Shown: in pieces, positions 13,301-19,300 of the stretch
Layout: each line of letters starts with the position of its first letter
How positions within the stretch are numbered: the stretch's first letter is position 1
Assembly (NCBI RefSeq): GCF_003814875.1
Contig: NZ_RKQF01000001.1
Coordinates: 2,232,001-2,296,000, forward strand
Direction: 5' to 3'
Source: Streptomyces sp. Ag109_O5-1
GTDB lineage: Bacteria > Actinomycetota > Actinomycetes > Streptomycetales > Streptomycetaceae
DNA: 64,000 nucleotides
Position numbers and translations under genes: made by a program
Notes under the pieces: generated by a model
Database searches by the model: none
What the model was told of the DNA's origin: nothing
The model's input: the letters and a program-made list of their open reading frames with translations, nothing else

Positions 13301-16300
13301 CGGGATGCCGGTAGTAGCTGGCGCTCAGGTGCAGCACCAGGTCGTACGCTGCGTGCGCCATCGCCGTCACTCGCCGGTTGACTTCGTCCAGGGTCTCGGC
13401 GGCGAGCGTGACGAAATCGGCGGCGTACCGGGTGTCCCGGACAGCGTCGAGGGCCTGGCGGGCTCCGGATGCCTCGGGCGAGATGTCGAGCAGCGCCTTG
13501 GCGGTATCGGTGCCCATCCACCAGTTCCACGCGGACTCAGCCTTGTTGGCGCCGCCGACGAAGTCGTCAGCCGCCTCGTACGGAGTCTCCTCCATGCCCA
13601 GCTCGTGGGCTGCGAGGCGCTGGTGGTGCTGGAAGGCCTTGCGGGCCAGGTCGCGCAGCGCGTACCGGCTGACTCCATCCCCTGCCGCCTCCGCCTCTTG
13701 CGCGGCACCGAGGGCGTAGGAGGTGACGTCCGTCCAGTCGGTCAGGGCTGAGCCGACCGTGTCGTGCGGCCGGCGCAGCATGAGCATGGCTCCGCGCAGC
13801 TGGTCCGAGTACGGCCCGCCGATGTCGTCGTAGGCGTGCGGCCACTTCGGGAAGCTGTCGAAGATGTCAGTCAGAGCGCGCCCGATCTCGGCGCTGTCCT
13901 GGTACCAGGGAGCTGTCAACCGGAGTGGGTCGTGGTGGTCGAGGACGGAGGTGTGCTCCCCTTCGAGGTCGGCCGCGTCCAGGAGCATCTCGGCGAGGTC
14001 GTTTCGTCGTGCCTGCATGCGGGCCAGGTGGCGCTCCGTGTACTGGACGACCTTCTGGGCGGCCGTGCACACGTCGTGTCGGGGGTCGTCAGCGAGCTGT
14101 ACGGCGGACCCTGCGAGGCGGTCGTAGATGCTGAACACGTCAGCGTGCGTGCGCGGTTCGCTCTCGATGACCGCGGCGGCTGCCGCGTCGGCATCCTGGT
14201 GCGCCGGGCTCGGGGGGTCGCTCTCCTGTCGTGCGAGGACGCGCCGGAGCTGCTCGGCGGCCATACCGACGTAGCGGCGTCCACCAGCCAGTTCCGCGGG
14301 GTCCGCATAGCCTTCGAGGACGATCGCGAGATTCGCCACCTGGGGCAGTGCCGAGCCGAAGCCCTCTCCCCCTGTGCCCGCCGCGTTCGCAGGAGGGGCG
14401 GAGGCTGTGGCTTCGGGAGTCTCAGTCTCCGCATCGGTTGTCCCCTCCGGCTCCGGGACGTCGCTGGTCGCCTGTTCCGGTGCCGGTGTGGGCGCCGTGG
14501 CGGACGGCGCGGCGGGTGTGGCCGGTTGTGCCGTGGCGAGCTGAACAGAGAACCGGAGACGGCCGGGGCCGGTGACCACGAGTCCGTCGTCGGCCGCTTC
14601 CATGTCCGTGCCGTCGGCGGCAAGTTGCGCCAGGCCGGCCGCGAGGTCACGGCCGCTGACCGGGCCGGCGTTGTGGCCCCAGGGCCCGGCGACGGTGTAC
14701 TGCTCCCACGGGAGGATGCCGGGGATGAACTCCACGGCGTCTTCGTCGAGCGTGAGAGGTTCCGTGGAGCGGACCCACTGCTGGTAGGCATCGCTGCTGC
14801 GGTCCTCCACGGTGCTGCGGTAACGGGACGCATGGTCGCGCAGGCCCGTGTAGATCTCCCAGTTCCCCTCGGTACTCCGTCCGTCTTCCCGCTCCCACTG
14901 TTCGACCACGGCACGGCATTGGTCGGCCAACCGCTGCAGGTGCGCCCAATCGGATGCCAGTTCCACGCCGAGCAGGCGGGCGATCCGGCCAGTGCGGCTG
15001 GAGGTCATCGCGGCATCGGCCGCCGCCATCAGGCCGTCCGCCCGCTCACCTGTGGCCAGGCGCCCGGCATGGTCGGACGCCCATCGGCGGTAGGCGGTCA
15101 GTGCCGCTTGCTCCGCAGTCCAGGACTCGGAACGGTCTGGGTAGGGGGTGTTCGGTACGCGCCCGGGTCGCTGGGCGGTCGCGTGTGGTGTCGTCGCTGG
15201 GACAGGCTCCGGTTCGGCTGCGGAGACCGGGGGTGCCTGTGCTGTCCGGGCGGTGTCTGCCGTGGACGCGCTGTCCTGACGGTGGTCTCCTGCGGGGGGC
15301 GGGCTCGCGGGCGGCGTGACTGGTGACGCGGAGGCGGCGTCACCTGGTGCTTGTTCCGGTGCGCGGGACCGGGACGGAGGTAGAGCATCGGCCAGTTCGG
15401 CCTCGGCCGCGGTTTCCTGCTGTGTTCGGGATCCCGGCTGGGGACGGTCGGCCGTGTCCGGGTGAGCCCATGGCGCGATCTCGTAGAAGTGCACCCGCAT
15501 CGCCTGTCGGAAGGCGGTTTCGTCGCCGCCACCTGCGAGGGCGGCTTTCAACGACGTGGCCCGGCTATCGAGTTGGCCAGTCAGCCAGGCATCGAACAGG
15601 TCACCGGCCTGGCTGCCGTTGCCGTGAAGAGCACGCTGGGCGTCCTGAAGGAGCTGGTCGATGGCCGCCTCGTACGCCTGGGCAACGCTGGCAGGAAACT
15701 CCTCGGTGAGCGGTGTGACCTTCACCGACCCCATCGGGCCAGTGATCACGACCGTGCCGGTGGCGTCCGGTTCGATCGCAACGTCCGACCCGTCATGGCC
15801 GAGCTGTTGCACGATGTCGTTGAGGAATGTGCCGCGGGAGTCGCTGAGGGTTCCGCCGAGCATGGTGTGTTCGTACCAGCGGTCCGGATCGAAAGGTCGG
15901 CTTGTGCCGGGCGAAGGGGCGCCGGGGGCCGGTTGACGTGAGGGCGAAGGATTCGCTGGTGCTGTGGTCGGCTGTACTGAGCGCCGGCGGCCTTCCAGTG
16001 GTGCAACGTAGGTGATGTGCTCGCGGGCGGAGCGGGCGACCTGCTCCGTGAGGTTCCTCATCTCGCGACCGGTCGCGTTGGGCTTGAAGCGTGGGGAGTC
16101 CAGGTGGGACAGGAAGTCTTCGCAGGCGCGGGCAAGGGCGTGGAAGAGATCCAGGGCCCACGGATCGCCGCCGGGCATAGGGGCCTCGTCGGCGGACTCA
16201 CGCGCATGGTGCAAGGCCTCAGCCAGCGCAATCCCAGCCTGCTCCATCTGAACGGCCAGTTCTCGGCCCTGGCCGGACATCCCGTCGACGACGTCCAGGT

Positions 16301-19300
16301 TCTGCCAGGCTGCGAAGTTCGCCAAGACGGAGTCTTCACCCGCAACGGCGGCAGCCTCGTCCGGATACGGCCACGGGGGCGAGGCAACATCGCCGGGTTC
16401 TCCGCCCACGCCATCTTCAGCGTGTGCCGTCGTACTGGCATCCGAGCCGGCGGGCGCAGCATCTGGCGTGGCCCGGGAACTTGTGCCGTCGGCCAACGCG
16501 TCCAGGAATCCGCGAGTGGTCTCGCTCAGGTCGTCGGGTGTGAGGGTCGCCGGATCGATCTCCACCCAGCCGTCGGTGGAGCCGCCCGCCATGACCATGG
16601 CGTCGTGGAGCGCTGCGTCGACCAGGTCGGTGCCGGGTTCGGTGACCGTCGCGTCGTGGACTTCCGGCTCGTTTGTTTCCGCGGCTCCCTGCACGCCGAG
16701 GGCTTTGGTCAGCTTGCGGTGCTGGGCCTCGATCTTGTCGAGTTCGGCTTGCTGCGGGAAGGGTTTGCCGACCAGTTCCTTGGCTCGCGCGATGTTCGCC
16801 TCGATCCGGGCGATGTGCTGCTCTGCCTTGGCGTGAACGGTCTCCAGGCCGTCCAGGGCGTTTTCCGCTTTGCGGATCAGGCCGACGCGATCTTGTTTGG
16901 CCAGGCCGCTCGCCGACAGCCAGATGGCATCGACTGGAACGTCCTGGAAGGACAACCCCACAATCAGGCCCTCGAAACTGCGCTCCACGAGGGCGTGGAC
17001 CGGGATGCCGCCGAGTTCCCCAACGAGGGCGTCCTGCGGTCGGCCGCCGGCGTTGACCGAGGTGCGGACGAGCCGTTCGAGTCGCTGGGCCAGCGCCTCG
17101 CCGGCCTCCCGGCGTTCGTCGTAGGCGCGGCCGTCGACCGTCATCGTGAAGGCGTCGCCTCGGGTGGTGGTCCGCCGCTCCATCGCGGCCCGGGCCTCCT
17201 GCATGCGAATCTTGAGGTCCTGGACGCGCCGTCGCCCCTGCTCGCCGGTGACTTCGTAGGCGAATTGCTCGTCGTGCCACATCTGCTGGTCCAGGCGCAG
17301 CTTGGCGAGCATGCCTTCGACGCGCTCCAGCTGTTCCAGCTCTGGCTTGTCCGCGGCGACGGCGAACATCACGCCGGCGGGGATGCGCCCGTCGTCCCCG
17401 TCCTCAGCGGCTTCCAGGATGCGGCTGGTGTCGTTGATGTCGAGGATGGCCTCGGCGAACGCCTGCTTGGTGGCGACCTTCTGCCACAGGAACGGGTCGT
17501 ACGACTTCTTGGTGACGATCGCGGTGTGGTGGATTTCCTTGTTCTGGTTCCCCTGGCGTTTGCCTCGCCCCAGGCTCTGGATGATCGGGGTCGCCTTCCA
17601 CGTGGGGTCGATCTGCATCACGTGGATGACGCGTTTTTGCAGGTTGCGGCCGGTGCCAAGGCCGGAGCGGCTGCCGACCAGTACGGCGATCCGCCCTTCG
17701 CGGGCGTCCTTGTCGAGTCGGGCCTTCTGCTGCGGGTTCTTCGCCTCTTGGTCGAAGCGGATGAGGCTGCCCGGCATGCCGCGAGCGGTCAGTGCCTCGC
17801 GCAGCGCCTCGTAGAACACGAACTCCTTGTCTGGGCCGGGCACGCCGAGGTCGCAGAAGGCCAGTTGCAGGCTGCCGCGGTTGGTTTCTTCGTTGCCGTC
17901 GTCGTCGTAGTAGTAGACGTCGTCCTTGTGTAGCTGCCAAATGCGGAACAGCTCGTCGGCGGCGACGTCGACTTTCTGGGCTTCGTCGGTGGTCTTGTTG
18001 ACCAGCCGTACGTCGAGCGAGGCGAGACGCCCGTCCGTGGAAATCCACAGGGTGTTGTCCTCGACCAGCTTGCCCTTGCGGTTGTACTTCAGGTCCGGGC
18101 TGCCGAGGCGGATGCCCATCATGCGTCGGCCCAGCGATTGCATGAGCTGGCGCAGTTCCGGAGATGCCTCGGCTTCCAGGATCCGCATCTCGCCGCCGAT
18201 GATCGCGGGTTCACCGAGTTGGAGATCGCGTTTGAGTTTGACGTCGGCGATGGTGAACAGCACGCGTTTGAGTTCGGTTTGGTTGACGTAGCGGGCGTAA
18301 CGGGCGCGGGTGGAGAAGGAGTTGCCGTCCGGGCTCATCTCGACCCGGTTGACGGGCTGGATGTAGGTGGAGACGAACTGGTCGTCCTCCTCGATGCCCC
18401 ATTCGTCGCGCAGCAGGTCGGGGCCGAGGTACTTGATGGCGGTCAGGATCTCCATCGGGGAGTTGTCCACCGGCGTGGCGGTGGCGTGGGTCGTGACCCG
18501 GCCGCCGTAGTTCTTGCGCAGATAGGACAGCTTCATGTCCATGTCCGCGGTGATCTGATTGCCTTTGAGGGCGAGTTCGCGGATGGACGAGATCACCCGG
18601 AGGTTCTTCAGGGTGTGGGCTTCGTCGTAGAAGATGTACGTCGAGCCGGTTCGCTCGAACTCCACGCCCGAATCGCCTGGCGTCTTGAGTTCGTCCTCGA
18701 TCCGCCCCTTCAGGGTGGCGATCTGGTTCTCGATGTCCTTGACGGTGTACTTGTCGTCGCCATCAGCGTTGTCCAGGTGCGCCTCCAGGCGCTTGACCTC
18801 CCGGTTGATGTAGTCCAGGCGGGCCGTTTTGGACATCGGGATCTTCTTGAACGCGGTGTGGCTGATGATGACCGCGTCCCAGTTGCCGGTTGACCAGCGG
18901 GCGACGAACTTGTGCCGGCGTTCTCCGGTGAGGTCGGAGGAGTCGGCCACCAGGATCCGGGCCCTGGGGTAGGCCTGGAGGAATTCGCGCTGGAACTGGC
19001 CCAGAACACCCTTGGGCACAGCGTAGACAGGCTTCTTGGCCAGGCCGAGGCGGGTCAGTTCCATCCCGCCGACGATCATTTCGAGGGTCTTGCCCGCGCC
19101 GGTGCCGTGGTAGAGCCCGACGCCGTGTTTAGAGGCGCGGATCCGGGCGACCGCAGCCTTCTGGTGGGGGTGAAGGGTGTAGGCCTTGGACAGTCCTGGG
19201 GCCGTGATCTGTACGCCGTTGTAGGTCGGGGGGACGATGGCGTTGTAGCGGTCGTTGTAGTACCGCAGCAGAGTCTCGGCCCGGTCGGGGTCTTCCCACA

